Assembly: GCA_963995525.1 (NCBI GenBank)
Contig: OZ023214.1
Span: forward strand, 19,431,578 to 19,495,577
Length of the DNA stretch: 64,000 nucleotides
Origin: Escarpia spicata
Lineage: Eukaryota > Annelida > Polychaeta > Sabellida > Siboglinidae
Reading direction: 5' to 3'
A program made the position numbers and the translations under genes. Below, piece by piece: positions 34,233-48,276 of the stretch (position 1 is the stretch's first letter; each line of letters opens with the position of its first letter). The notes below the pieces were generated by a model. That model had not been told where the DNA came from. It was given only the letters and a program-made list of their open reading frames with translations, and ran no database searches.

Positions 34233-34760
34233 TTACAGCTGTTCACAGCTAAACTGGGATCGTATAGAAAAACAAAAAAGCACGGATAAAAACAGGTGGT
34301 GCACTACGGTTGCATTTCCCTGATGGCGGCACACAGGAAGACTGGCAATGATGATGTATAGAACAGCAGATGGTGGTAGTCTGTTCCATGTGGCTACTGC
34401 TCTGGGGTAGAATGCGTTTTTATATGCATTAATGGTTGGAATTATTGTGTTGGTATATTTAAGTGGATGGTCGATTCTGCTGGAGATATGCGTGGCGTGC
34501 AGGAAACATGACAGAGGGCTGATGTTAACCATGCGGTAGTGGATTTTGTAAAACATTGATGCTTGTTGAATGAGGCGACGTGTGTGGAGCGAGTCCCAGT
34601 TGAGTTTTTTATGAGTGATTTAAATATGTGTTTCTTTCGGTAGTCGGAGGAGATGAATCTTGTAGCATTTCTTTGGATTTGTTCTATGCGGTTAATTTCA
34701 GTTGCTGTGTTGGGATTCCAGACTTCACAGGCATATTCAATTTGTGGCAGAGCTAATCAT
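34233..34760 (-). mobile_element. LINE fragment (3' end)
   Basis: Minus-strand frames give IEYACEVWNP, INRIEQIQRNATRFI and, further on, TYKN-like NAYKNAFYPRAVATWNRLP. These are the usual C-terminal blocks of CR1/jockey-like non-LTR retrotransposon proteins. The 7-bp repeat at 34188-34232 sits at the 3' end, as expected for LINE tails. Confidence 0.75.
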
Positions 34761-35620
34761 GCATGGACAAGATACAGCGAATCGATTCGCTCTTGGGAAG
34801 CGTAACCAAAACAGCTAGAACATACGAACATTCAGAGAAGAAACAACCCTACTCGAGACGACTGGCGCAAGAAGTGGCCCGGAAGAAACAACAAGCAGCT
34901 GTATAGTACTCCGGAAACTATGGTCTCTGGATCAAACGCCAACTTGTGTTAGAAGAGCTCAGGCTGCGGCTGTAGGCTGTACTACGCCTTTATAGTCACT
35001 GTGCTCACTTACGTTACGAATGGGTTTCTGTACGGAGTGGACAAGTTTTGACGCATTCCGTCGTCGTCAGATGAGACAGGTCATCGCCGTCAGCTACTCG
35101 AAGCGATTGACAAAAACAGTTTCCATATATCTATAATAATAATAATAATAAACTTTATTTATACACCATCAAATCCGGGACTAATGACCCCCGTTCACGG
35201 GTGTTTACAAATTGCCAATCATATAAGAAGCATAAAAACACTTTTAAGAGAACAAATAAGAAAATTAATTAAATTAGCAAACAATATCCTAGTATATAGT
35301 GTATGCATATATATATAAGCCTAAGTATAGTAAAATTACGGGTAAATGCAATGATAAAATAAACGATTAGCAAAAGTGCTGAACAGCTGAACCTATTGGA
35401 AAAAATATATATATAATAAATATATATATATAAATAAATACAAAATAAATAAATTAAAAGCCTAATTTACATTAAATAATTTGATTAGATACTAAAATGT
35501 GACCCTGAGATAAATAAGACAAAAATGTATTAAAACTATATGCATGAATAAAGCAAAGGTTATGTTGTAGATATGTCATGTGTTTACTGGGTGTCATTAT
35601 AATATAGAGGCATCACATTT
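34760..35620. other. Intergenic AT-rich region with (AAT)n repeat
   Basis: An (aat)n run at 35135-35153 followed by aactttatttatacaccatc and gacccccgttcacgggtg resembles the 3' region of a dispersed element. The rest is AT-rich with no gene seen. Confidence 0.4.
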
Positions 35621-35707
35621 CAATGTCATGTTATGAAACTGCTAAGGAGGATTATGGGTGGATGGAGTTATGCATATTAAAATATGGCATATTCTTCCTA
35701 CAGGTAT

Positions 35708-35887
35708 TGTTATGTCCTTCAGTTCGATCAGATTTACTCATGTGGACAAAGATTCAACTTCCAAATTTAATATTTCAATGTCATCCATTTTATTCCATTC
35801 CCAGAATCCCCGGTTCCGTTACCGGTTCCCTTGCCGTACAAAGCAGAGTACTCGATCATCCGTACACACCAGGTCAGCTACACGACA
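35708..35887 (-). repeat. 3' LTR of the Gypsy element
   Basis: On the minus strand it begins TGTCGTGTAGCTGACC and ends GAAGGACATAACA (TG...CA), about 180 bases, and contains GGAATAAAATGG, a poly(A) signal. Directly before it on that strand lies the purine tract aagaaaaggaggga, a good polypurine tract. Confidence 0.8.
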
Positions 35888-36057
35888 TCCCTCCTTTTCT
35901 TAGATAACTTCAAAACATCTAACTATTAACAAAACATCTAACTATATCAACTTTAAAAGTGTAAACGTTGTGTGAGTGTCCGCTATGTTACAACACAACA
36001 GAGTTCATAATGAAGCATGACATAGTTCGTATTGAAGCAGTCTATTGCATGGATCAT

Positions 36058-37263
36058 CTACTCGCATACGAAGTCTTCATACCGCTTCGGAATTCTCCTC
36101 TCGCGTGGGCACCTCGGAGACGTGACTTGCTTCATCGGCGTTTTTGGAGCCTCAGTGGACGGTGGTGCAGCTGGCGCTTGTAGTGCAGTCAACGCTTCTG
36201 TCGCTCTCGGGTCGCTGCGGATGTTCTCAGTCTCGGGTTCCAGGAACTTCCGCACGTGACTAGTGTTGCGGGAATACCGGACCCCGTCATCAGCCTCAAT
36301 CACCAGACTATTCCCAGTTTTGCTGACAACAGTGAGTGGGTTCGGGCTGAACGGAGTGCTCAGTTTGTCGGTTTTCTCCTGCTGAACCAGCACCCTGTCG
36401 CCCGTGTCTACCTCAGAGTAGCAAGCACCTCGTCGCGCATCCACGGATATTTTTGACTTGCCCTTCATTTCGCTGTCTCTGTCTCGTAAGTCGTGATCTA
36501 CGACAGGACTCGATCCAATGTCAGGTAGCTTGCCTCGTAGCTTGCGATTGTACAGTAGCTCGGCTGGAGTTCGGCCAGTTGTGCTGTGTGGTAGACTACG
36601 GTACTGAGTCAGGTACTTTCGCAGCTCCTTCCTCCAGGGTTTCCCTTCAGCTTGTGCAATCCTGATACGTTTTAGCAGTGACGTATTCTGGCGCTCTACT
36701 TCACCGTTCGCCTGTGCCCACTTTGCAGTTACCCTCAGGTGCGTGGTGTTGTTTTCAGCGCAGTATTCTTCAAACTCTTTTGATCTGAATTGTGGACCGT
36801 TGTCAGATTTTATGGTAACTGGCAAACCGTGTCGGCTGAAGGTCTCGTCAAGGCTGTCGATCACCTTCTCGGCCGTTGTGGATTGCAGAACATCGACTTC
36901 GTAGTATCTAGTAAAATAGTCCACTACCACCAGCAGAGAATGGCTTGATGCGAGCGGCCCTTTCAAATCTGTTGCGACATCGATTCACGGCCTGTCAGGT
37001 AGTGGAGTCGGATTCAACGGTTCCGGCGGATCTGGCCCCGCCACCAACTGACATCCACAGCATGTTCGGCAGTGTCGCTCCGTCTCTCGATCCATTGCCT
37101 GCCAGCAAACTATGCTGCGTAGCATCGTCTTAGTCCCAACGACACCCAAGTGACCTTCATACGCAAGCGCTAGAGCTGCTAGTCTCAGTTTGGATGGCAA
37201 CAAAATTCGCGTGCCACGCAGAACCAACTGGCCAATGACACACAGTTCACTTGCAATTGGCAT
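36058..37263 (-). pseudogene. Gypsy integrase region
   Basis: Two frames. The upstream one (37263-36985) has the zinc-binding H2C2 block (YEGHLGVVGTK, CRTCCGCQ). The downstream one (36966-36058) has the DDE core: Asp in VVVDYFTRY, Asp in KSDNGPQF and Glu in NGEVERQN, followed by a TPAELLYNR block and a C-terminal basic region. A stop separates the two frames near 36985, so integrase cannot be made as one protein. Confidence 0.88.
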
Positions 37264-38753
37264 ATATATATGCTCGACATGTTCCGAAGTTGCCTGTGTC
37301 TACGGCGTCTCTCACGTTTTGTAGCTCCTCGTCATTTGCAGAAGCTTCCTCTACTTCACGCGTCGACATCGCTCTCAGTGTAGCACTAACCGCAGCGAAT
37401 CTCACGTAATCATCAGCTTCATGTGCTTTGTCTGCTTGTCCACTTTTGCCGCCAATCCGACTTAACAGACGATCAGCTCTGTCCTGTGGTCCAGGGACGT
37501 GCACGACACGAAAGTCATACGGTTGTAGCCGTAGCATCCACCGTTCTACTCGAGCACACGGCTTGGAGCACGGACTGTATATTGCCTCCAATGGCTTGTG
37601 ATCAGTGACCAGGTGAAACCTCATACTATAAACGTAAGCATGAAACCTTTCACAAGCCCAGACCAACGCAAACGCTTCCTTTTCTGTCTGCGAGTATCTC
37701 TATTCACATCCGGTTAGTCCTCTACTAGCGTAACACACCGGAACCAGATTGTCACCTTTGTTTTTGAACGATAACTGCACCATGCCCAACAGGACCTGCA
37801 TCCACGATAACCTGCGTAGGTGCGTTTTTTATCGAAGTATGCCAGTGTGATCGCTTCTGCAATGCTATCCTTGAGTAGTTTGAAAGCACGCTTTTGTTTT
37901 TCTCCAAACACAAACGGTTCGTGTTTTTTGGTGAGTCTCCTCAGTGGTTCGGACACCGATGAGAACTGCTGGATGCACCTGCTGCTGTAGCATACGAGTC
38001 CCAGGAAACTTCGTGTCTCTGATACATGTTCTGGTTCCCGCGCTTCCACCACCGCTTTGACTCGATCTTCTGTTGGCCCGATTCCGTTCTGCGACATGAG
38101 TATTCCCATGAACACGATCCGATCCAGATTAAACTGACACTTGGCTGCATTAACTGTCAGTCCACACCTTCTCAGCCGCTGCATGACAGCGTGTAGTCGT
38201 TGGTTGTGCGTCTGTCATCCGGTCCGTGAATGGCGATATAATTACTGATGTTTTCGATACCCCGAATACCAGCAAGGGCAGCTGCTATCTCATGCTGATA
38301 TTGCTCGCTAGCAGATGACACACCGAACAACAATCGCTTGTATCTGTAGAGCACAGAGTGTGTGGCAAATGTGGGGATGTCTCTGCTTTCCTGTGACAGT
38401 TCCAATTGGTGGTAACCCCACTTGAGATCCACCTTGCTGAACACTTTAGACCCATTCATGTTCTGCAGCAACTCGCTAACTGTTGGTATGGGATACCTCC
38501 CGCGAACGATCGCCTCATTAGCTCTCCTCATATCGATGCACAAACGAATGTCACTACCGTTCGATTTCGGCACAATTACCGTAGGATTTACCCATGGGTT
38601 GGGGCCGTCGACTTCCTCGATGATATCATGTGCCATCAACTCTCTGATCTTATCATCAACCTTGTTCCGCAGGTTGAAAGGAATGCGTCTTAGGGGCTGA
38701 GCAACTGGCTTGACCTCAGGGTCGATGTGTAGGCTGATCTGCCTGCTCTTCAA
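37247..38753 (-). pseudogene. Gypsy reverse transcriptase and RNase H region
   Basis: The frame at 38753-38172 carries RT blocks LRRIPFNLRNKV, NPTVIVPKSNG, LCIDMRRAN, KVFSKVDLKWGYHQLEL and LLFGVSSA. The position of the catalytic YxDD reads NYIAIHG, so the active-site aspartates are missing. The following frames (38184-37714 and 37666-37247) contain the connection domain (GLVCYSSRCIQQFSSV) and RNase H blocks such as FHLVTDHKPLEAIYS. Frameshifts and stops divide them. Confidence 0.88.
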
Positions 38754-39010
38754 TTTCCCGATCCCTCGAACACCTCTGGGTAGTCCAGCTTCAAGTTGCT
38801 TGCGACATCCGATACAGCTGCAACGCCAACTCCAACCTTCAACACTCCCAGTTGTGTAGCCGTCTTCCTTCCGAGCAGTGGGATGCCTCTACCTTTCACA
38901 ACTAGTAACTCTGCCTCCTCAGTCTGCTTGCCGGTTTGACCTTGCAGTTGAAGCTGCCTTTCACTTGTAGATTTGCGTCTGATGCATAGGCGTATAGCTT
39001 CTTTCCATGG

Positions 39011-39770
39011 CTACGCGAGATTTCTCACTTCACCTTTCCACATCTCCCATGTCCCCTCGTCGAAGATATAGCTCGTGCCACCGGAGTCGACAAGCATTCT
39101 CAACAGCACATCTCCCACTTCCACCTGTAGCATGTTGGAGTCGTCTTCACTTCCGCTCTCCAGACAAAACGCATAGTCGGGGTCGTTACGGGTTTCGTCA
39201 TCTATGAGGTTGACGCTTCTTTTTTTGTGCAACACACGGTTGGGAAATGGTCTTTGCCCCACAAAGTTATGACACGACTGGCCTTTGGCTGGACATTTAG
39301 GATCATGAGCAAGATGTCCTGTGTTGCCGCATCTATAGCAGGTGGTGTATTTTTTTCTGCCGGTTTGTCGCCTTTCACCTTTGTTCCACGATGTGTTGTC
39401 ACGTGACACTGTTGACATGTTCACCCTCGTCGTTCTTGAGTGACATGACTGATAGTTGTGACTCTACACTCTCACATTGTTGGACAATTTGCAGTGTTCT
39501 GGCGAGTGTTAAGCCCTGCTCTTCTTCAAGCAATTTCCGTTTGACGTACACCGACTCGCGTTTATTTAGGACAGCGTCACTCATTTCATTTTCCAGGTCA
39601 GCACCGCACTCACAGTCCTTCGGCGTTGAACAGTTTCTCCCGGTCGTTGTTCAATCTGATAAAGCGCTGCCATCGTGGACTGGTCGTTGCCGGCTCCCGA
39701 AAAGGGTTGAATATCGGTATTACATTTTGTTTTTTATCCATCGCGATTTCGCCAACAGTCTGTACAATAT
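39011..39770 (-). pseudogene. Gypsy gag zinc knuckle and protease region
   Basis: The 39424-39011 frame has a CCHC knuckle (CYRCGNTGHLAHDPKC) and then a retropepsin-like active site, LVDSGGTSYIFD, the normal gag-protease junction. The frame before it (39584-39399) reads a gag C-terminal helix region. The start of gag lies near the 5' LTR. A stop and frame change separate the parts. Confidence 0.75.
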
Positions 39771-39790
39771 TTAATTAACCTCGTCGCCAA

Positions 39791-39915
39791 TGTTATGTCC
39801 TTCAGTTCGATCAGATTTACTCAGATGGACAAAGATTCAACTTCCAAATTTAATAAATGTAATCCATTTTATTCCTTTCCCAGAATCCCCGGCTCCGTTA
39901 CCCTTGCCATACAGC
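39791..39915 (-). repeat. 5' LTR remnant of the Gypsy element
   Basis: About 125 bases align with 35708-35835, with a small indel and several substitutions, starting tgttatgtccttcagttcga on plus. Similarity stops after cttgccatacagca, so about 55 bases of the LTR's 5' end are missing or replaced. Confidence 0.8.
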
Positions 39916-40799
39916 AATTTCGTCGGTGTTGGAAAACAAATCTTAGATGGAATGGTAGCTCTTTATGTGTTGGATTGTGTACTTAGGAAGAACGTTTATA
40001 GGCTGTGAACTTAGAGGCTTAGATGCAAAGTTATCCAGGCTCTGGTACTCTGTCCATCGATCCATCACATCTGTTCCAGCTTTTGGTTACTGCAGTAACA
40101 AGTTGCGGGATGTACATGATCATAATAGGGAATTACTTTCATCGTGATAATTCCAACATGCGTACATAAAACAGCGGAATATTCTAGAAATGAACTGGCT
40201 ACGTACACGGTGTGCTTAAAATTAATACTCGTGTCAAATGAATACTTGCATCCGGTAACGACGCACCTAAAAAATGTAGGCATATATACGTGTTTGCATT
40301 TGCTGTAGCAGTGACTAGTGACGCACCAGTAGCTAACGTGTTTATGCGCTGTGATTAACGATGTTGTTTGAGTAATAGTTGACCAAATACCACTAAATTG
40401 CGTAGCAGACGTGCCGAATCATTGTGTGTACGCGTAACGTTCTTGTCAAATATTAATCGTTCGTTCGAGCGCACTGCTTCAGTGTTTGGCAGTGCATTCC
40501 TCGAGGATTGTTGGACGTTCTCATGCCGACGGCGGTCGCCGTATTTACGGTTCGGGCGTTGTTATTCGTAGCCCGCCTCAATATTCCGACTCATAACCTT
40601 GTTGATATTGCTCCACGATAAAGACCGCAATGCGTGTGTCGGGGTAATCTATCTAGGTGTGTTTTTCTATGTGTATTATATTAGTCGACGCAGCTTAACG
40701 CGATTCACATCGTTTCGTACTTACGTGTATACACTTACTGCTAAATTTCTGGAAGACGAAAGTTTAGAATAACGTGAAAACCCGACAAGGAAAGACACG

Positions 40800-41737
40800 A
40801 TGTTGATATTGGCGCTGTTGGTCTTAGTGTCAACGTACAACCGAAATTGCGGTGCCGTGGGTAAGTTGTTTTGTACGAGCATCGATGTGTTTGTCGTATG
40901 TTAAAGGTACGTGGTACGACAGTTGTTGTGGTAAAATCATGTAACAAAAGAATAGATTCTGACATCCTGAGCATTCAAATATGTTCTAATAAACCATAAC
41001 GTGTTCACATAATGTGACCATTATTTGTTGAATGTGGGAATCTTTATTATCACATTATCGCATGGTGTATTCTACGGCAGATATTTTTATTTAAACAAAT
41101 ATTGGTCAAACTGTATTTTAAAAGTATGGCTCAATATAACACATTTTTGTGCAGTCAAATATTATAGAATAGTTATCGTAGTGTAACGTGGTTATACTAT
41201 AAAACCGAACATAACCTGCAGGGATCGACCTACATTTACAGCGGTAGTAACAGAATACTTGTTGTATATTGTACCAATTTATATTTATAGTGCTCAACAA
41301 TCTGGCGTCTTCGCTTAGCGTGAAGGAGGACACTGCGATCAATGCCATCGTGTTCGAAGTGAATGCCACTTCCGGAGGTGGTTCTCTTAAGTATTCCATT
41401 GAATCCCCGGGAGCTACCTTCTCCATCGATAGTGCTGGTGAGTATGCCGGTTCTAAATTCTGCCAATAGTTGTTGCTGGTGTGAAGACAGCGATCGCAAA
41501 AATAAGCTAACACATTTACCAGCACATGAGATATAGTATGCATGAAAGTGAGTAGTTCTTTCACCAGATCTCTTGCATAAAGATTGCAGCCATAGAAACT
41601 AGTCACGGTTTGGAATTCATATGTGTATGCGTCTTCACCAACACCTTTTAACGTTAGTTGCTCATCGTTCAGTATACTTTGAACAAATCTTTTATAAGCG
41701 ACACAATAGCGACCTGAGCCTATATATATATATACCG

Positions 41738-41776
<39 letters not shown>

Positions 41777-41803
41777 AGATTTGTTCAAAGTATACTGATA
41801 TAT

Positions 41804-41838
<35 letters not shown>

Positions 41839-44729
41839 CAGCCGTATATATATATATATATATACAATGCCGAGATGCACAGTAACCCCAGCTAAAATTG
41901 ACTGCACATGTGTTATAGTACTTCCAAACAGCAAACCATATGTACATATATATATATATATACAGAGGCTATATATATATCTGTACATATGGTTTGCTGT
42001 TTGGAAGTACTATAGCACATGTGCAGTAAATTTTAGCTGGGGTTACTCTGCATCTCGGCATAGCAGAGATTCGTTAATAAATCTTTCTTCCGCATTCCTG
42101 AAGACATCAGCCACAAACAAGTTAAATTTTGTCTCTGTGCGTAACACGACTGGCTGTCCCTCAGCCGCTGACACATTTAGCCTATACAGATTTGTACCTA
42201 GGCTGTTAGCATAACGAAATACATGTATACATCCGCCCAAAGTAAGTCCATAGAAAAAATTCAATTTCGTAATAATAATAATGATAATAAACACTTCGAA
42301 TCATTGCCTTTATTTCCGTGTCTGAACAGTTATCCAGAGACTATGAATATCGTTCTTTCCGGGCTGGGTAATTTTCGATAATGCTATGCATAACTGATCC
42401 ACGATGCATCGCGTAGTGCAAAGCAAATGAATGTCAATCTGTGGATGATTCAGAACTGTCTTGTTTCAACTGTTCTTTAATTTACTCTATCTTTTCGTAA
42501 TGGTTTGGGGACAATCGGCACAAGCCAGATTACATTAATGTCCGTATCGGTAATAATGCAAGCTCCGAGGTTCAGATTTCTTCATTTGGGTAGTTACTCT
42601 ACACTTATGTAATAGCCTACGAACATGATATTACTATAGCGACGTCATCAACTCCGTTCTTTTCTATTATCAACTTTTGCTACACATCTGCGTGTAACAA
42701 ACACTACATCACTTCTTTGGGATTTCACATTTATTCTTTTACGATATGGTACATCAAATGACAAAAAAAAAAACCATCAGCAATCAGCCTATCATTTACT
42801 TTAGATAAATAATATCCGGTTAAAATGGCTGACAGTTGAAGACGGCGGGTAAGCCATGGAAGGAATCTGTAAGCCGGCCACCCAATCTCAAACCCCAGTC
42901 GGGGAGGAGGACGTATGATTTATCAGGTGCTTCAACAGCGAAACTGAAAGGAGTTCCCCCGAACCATGGTTACCTAAAATAAATTACAATGTTCCAAACC
43001 TCTTAACACCTTAATTAGTTAATATTTAAAGTCCGATAGTTATGAATAATGTCAGGCTATGCCGCAACATTGTTAACTTGAAAGGTTTCACATCTCGTCT
43101 CTCTCGGTCCATGTTCCATAGCAATCCTTCCTCAAGTTCATGTCCCCGTGGTGCACGCGTTGTATAGCTAGCTTGTAGTCTACATCTCGAAGTCATCGAT
43201 GCCGTTTACTGCAACAACAATTAAGCTAGGTAACAACAATGATAATAATTACAAAAAGAAAACAAAGAAAACGAAGAAACATGTCCTGCCGCGGATCCAC
43301 AGCGACGTCGTACACATCTTACATACAACTTGTTGCCAAGTGTGAAACCGTAATTACGTCATAGGCCGGTCTATGTCAATCCGCAGCTGAGCAGAGCTGA
43401 ACTTCCTGATAATGTCGTGTCAGTATACGCATGCGCCAATTCCATGTTGCATGTTCACCACCAGCAACCAACAGAGTAACACACACATTAAATTAATGCA
43501 TTTAAATTCGTGATTGACGATTTGCTTGTGTAAAGCCAAGTTAAAACGTCCACCCAGTGGCTGTGCTGGCGTCTGTTAACGTAACACGATCATGTTTTGC
43601 AAAGGCGATGTCCATAAATTGTTTAGGCGCCATTCCAATACTTGTTCGCCGTACAAACTATTCTAAATTATGCGTGTTGTGAGATTATCGTTTTAAAAAC
43701 AGCAGTCGTGCAAGAAGCATTTAAAGTTAATTGTCACCATACTTATTATGTCACAACTGTCTATTACGCTAGGACAACAGACACTTGCGTGACAGTTGGC
43801 AATCCAGCGTATCATAACGAGACTAGTGCATCCTGGAAAACTTGGAACNNNNNNNNNNNNNNNNNNNNNNNNNNNNNNNNNNNNNNNNNNNNNNNNNNNN
43901 NNNNNNNNNNNNNNNNNNNNNNNNNNNNNNNNNNNNNNNNNNNNNNNNNNNNNNNNNNNNNNNNNNNNNNNNNNNNNNNNNNNNNNNNNNNNNNNNNNNN
44001 NNNNNNNNNNNNNNNNNNNNNNNNNNNNNNNNNNNNNNNNNNNNNNNNACTTATAATAATAATGTATTATATATAATTAACATATAAAGTTATATAAAAT
44101 TATACATAAATTATATAATTATATATATATATATAATTATATATGTTATATTAATTATTATTATTTATATAATATTATAGATAGTCTAAATGTTTCTTTT
44201 TTTACTTTTTGCGGACTACAAATTCTAGCCGAGAACAAAGTGTCGGTCTTATTAAACACAATTTGTCGGGTAGTATAACTTCAACATTGTTATTCTAGTC
44301 TTAAGAGCGTTACAGTAATTAATAAAATACAAATGGCGGACAGACAACTCCTTTCAAACGCGGCGTGTTGCTTTGTGACAGGAGGCAACATCTACCTGGA
44401 GGGAGAGTTGGACTACGAGACGAAGAAGATCGTATTCGTCATCTACAATGCCTGCGACTCACAGAGCTGCTCCCCGGACGGACAACTGATGATCACCGTG
44501 AAAGACGCCAATGACCCGCCAGTCGTCACCTACTCGCCGGCCAGTGTCCTCATCATGGAGAACGTGGTACGAGAGAGGGGGAGAGCGAAGGCGGGAGGGA
44601 TGGTGGGAGGGCGGGTGGGAGGGCGGGTGGGAGAGGAGTGGGCAGGTGGGAGGGGAGAGGGCGGGCGGGCGGAAGGGAGAGAGGGGCGAATGATAACGAT
44701 CTAAAGACCTACTGTGAGAGATATGTGTG

Positions 44730-44769
<40 letters not shown>

Positions 44770-47700
44770 TGTGTTGTTATTAGTATTACTTAGGTTCATA
44801 TTATAAGTTGCGTTTCGGCCGTTAGCTTGGCTCCTACCGTTCTTTCCCAAGTTGAAGTAATCTAATAAACCTCGACGTTTCGTAATTTAGTTAAAAAAAC
44901 AAAGTTAGATGTATAGATGGATACCCCCATTTCCCCAAACAGTTTCACTCACTTGGTCTCAGCTAGCCATGAAGTTACACAAAGTTATATTTGTTAAAGT
45001 GTAAAACAAGTTTGCAATTACTGTTTGAAATTGCCGCATGTGTGCAGCAAGTGTGACCATTTCAGACGGTGCCGTACGACGTGCCAGGACACCTCGTTGT
45101 TAATGATCCTGACGGGAGTAACACGTTTAAGTATAGCCTCGACGATTCACCACAGAAGTCCTATTTTAGCATCCACCCCAACACGGGAAAATTGACAGTC
45201 GTTAAAGAGCTTGACTACGACGACGCGGTGATATTCCCTGGCGGAACGGCTCTTCTGGGTACGTTTGAAACCGCACCAGTGTTCACTCTTACGGTCGTGC
45301 GCAAGTGTCGACATTTTTCTGTTCGTACAGAGTGTACGAAATACCCCAGTATTAACTATATACATGACGTCGGTAGCATGCGAATTGCATATATCATGCT
45401 GATTGAAAATAAAAGTGTGTAAACACTTACAGTGATGGTTGTTGTTTTATGTCATCCGCATGTAACGTTATATAGGAACCTATGTATGACTTTCAATGTG
45501 GAAAATATCAACATTTTAATGTAAGACTATTCTAGGGGAAGGAGAGAGTCTGCGGATTACTATGCTCTGTACAAATGGGTAAATGTTTACAATTCTATAT
45601 GACCCGTTACCTTATATGTATTGGTGATTGGCACGAACGAGAGTCACATTATAACTACTACACACAATCCCAAGCACAATTGACTCCTGTTGTAAGGACC
45701 ACGTTGCCACATGTCAAACTGTCCAACCTATCTGATATTCAATATATATCCATCGGTACGTTAAACAGGTCGGACTAGAAACTTTGCAAGTGGGGATGAT
45801 CAAGGGGGGGGGCTACTTTACACTACCCACTCATTGGTGTTTAATAACGTGTGCTATACACAAACGTGTCTGTTATAGCGGTGAGCGTTACTGATGATAA
45901 AGGTAAGATCGGACACGGCATTGTGAACATCAGCATTGGCGACGTGAACGAATTCTCGCCAGTGTTCGTGCAGACGATGTTCAAGGGCATGGTGATGGAG
46001 AACGCAGCCAATGACGCCAGCATTAGCATCGTGAACGCGTCGGACGGCGACAAGGGGCCTATCTACGGTAAACTGAGTGATGGTCTCGCCTGTACGTGGT
46101 CAAGTGGGGAGGGAGGGAGGGAGGGAGGGAGGGAGGGAGGGATTTTATTCAGATCCATCATAAATATAGTTGTACAGTCAATATATGGTAATTACGAATA
46201 CCGGATGGTTGATCTAGTCTATGGAAACCTGCACTGAGACCTAAAATATCGCTGACGTGCAGGAAGAATAAATTAACAAGTGTCACATGGTATGTGTAAA
46301 TGAGCGATTCGTTGAAGTGCCGCTTAAGATTTACAAACATTGGGAAGATGATGAATAGTATGCAAACACACGTACATACGCATGCACGCACGTATGCATC
46401 ATTCTATATGTTTTATGTAAACGGGTTTTTGGCGACTCAACACTTTGGCCTATTTGCTGTTGACAGGTGCCGTGACGTACTTGATATCTCCACCAGGGGA
46501 TGAGTACTTTACCATCATTACCCAGCCTGACGGCATTGCCGGCCAGCTGACATCGATCAAACCGTTTGATCGGGAGACCTATCCTGGTGGTACTATCAGG
46601 TGGGTACCACACATTGTGAAATCTCATTAGCCGTTGTTTTACTGGCATTTTATACAATTAAATCTGCCATTGCGGATACATGTCCATAACGATCACCTGT
46701 CTACAATGGACACTTTTGAAAGTCCCGAATGACCAGTTTGCATTGTCCACTCCTTGTCCATAGCTGTAATCTGTCCACAACGGACATATTGCACAGTGTC
46801 GCTATGGACAAGGTTTAACGCACTTTGGCTTGTTGAAAAATACAGCGGGCGCTCGCTCTAAGGAACACGATATAAGGGACTTGGTCAAACTGTTTCTAAT
46901 TTATAATATCGACGTACTTTATACCCAGAGGTAAATACAACCGATAAGGCCAGAACGGGGATTTCAGAGTTGTTCCTTTTAAGTGGATGTTCCTTACATC
47001 AGGAGAACGTGTAGCGAGCATCCTATGTGTGTTGCCATTTAATAGGGTATTCAAGAACGTATCCTTATCAGTATGATACAAACGTACACAAATTCCCTGT
47101 TAACCTATATTTTAGACACACAAGTGAAGCCAGACAGTATCAAATATATTTATAAAATCTGATCTACGTATTACTTCTTGAAACAGAATAAGTCCTACGA
47201 ACGTATTGTTTCTTCTTACAAATTTACTGTGCATATGTTTGAAATGTGTATTACTACATATGTTCACCACATTTTACCATTGGAACCTCTTTAATCTAGC
47301 ATTAAAGCACATATGAGTTGGACATTGTGAATATATGTTATGTTGTTACAGTACATCGCAAAGTGATACGTTGATATTTATCTGAATACCACACCATTGT
47401 GCCATAATGTTTTCATTTTTTTAAATGTTCTAACACATATATTGTCAAAATGTCAACTTCTCGTAGTTTGCAATTAAGAGCAAACAAGCACTGATGTTGT
47501 TATTGTCTTACAACTGCAATTTGTCTGACTTCAAGTTTCAAGATCAGCGCAGTCGATGGAGGCGGAAAGCCAAGTCTCAACTCGGCGACAGTAGAGCTCA
47601 AAATAGGTGAGTGACAAACACTAACAGTCGGGGACATGCGACTTAAACATAAACCCATTTTTACATTACATTTTTATTGTGATGTAACACATCTTCTACG

Positions 47701-48232
47701 TTCTGGGATAAGCCTGTTTAGCTTTGTACCCATAAAATATATTTGAACGGCTTAGATCATGTATATATACTTAACATTTGGAATAGTGTAACATTTTAAA
47801 CAAATACACAATTTGGTTAGAGAGAGTTATTATATGCGGTATGTTGTTAAAGAACCTGCGCAGTCCTTTTCTTCTAGTTGCACGTATTTGTGAATTGTGT
47901 AAGAGCAGTTAACGTCTGGAAAATTGCCTAAAATAGCAGCGTAATTGTTGAATGATGCAACACGGGTTTTGTTTCTATGCGTATACTTGTATGTAAAATG
48001 TACCTTGAACAAATCTTCACACACAACTGCGGGATGATGTATTTTTAACGCGTGTTTATTCTGAGCAAAGGTTTCCGTTGACTAGTATTCGCGTCCCACT
48101 ACAATATCAGGAATGCCCTTGTTCAAGTTCAAACAAAACACAATTCGTACAATATAATTCTGTGCAATCTATAGTAGGCATTATTCTATAGTTGATATAA
48201 CATCCATAATTATATTTATATATAGATTATGT

Positions 48233-48276
<44 letters not shown>

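Larger units (their letters stand above)
35708..39915 (-). mobile_element. Ty3/Gypsy LTR retrotransposon, decayed
   Basis: Order on the minus strand: 5' LTR remnant, a primer-binding-like tggcgacgagg directly inside it, gag with zinc knuckle, protease, reverse transcriptase, RNase H, integrase, polypurine tract, 3' LTR. This is the Ty3/Gypsy order. The 5' LTR keeps only about 125 of 180 bases, so target duplications cannot be read. The pol frame is broken between RT and RNase H and at several other points, and the RT catalytic aspartates are lost. No envelope gene is seen. The copy should be inactive. Confidence 0.9.

Noticed and set aside
43642..44087. 144-codon ORF across the gap
   Set aside because: Most of it is N.
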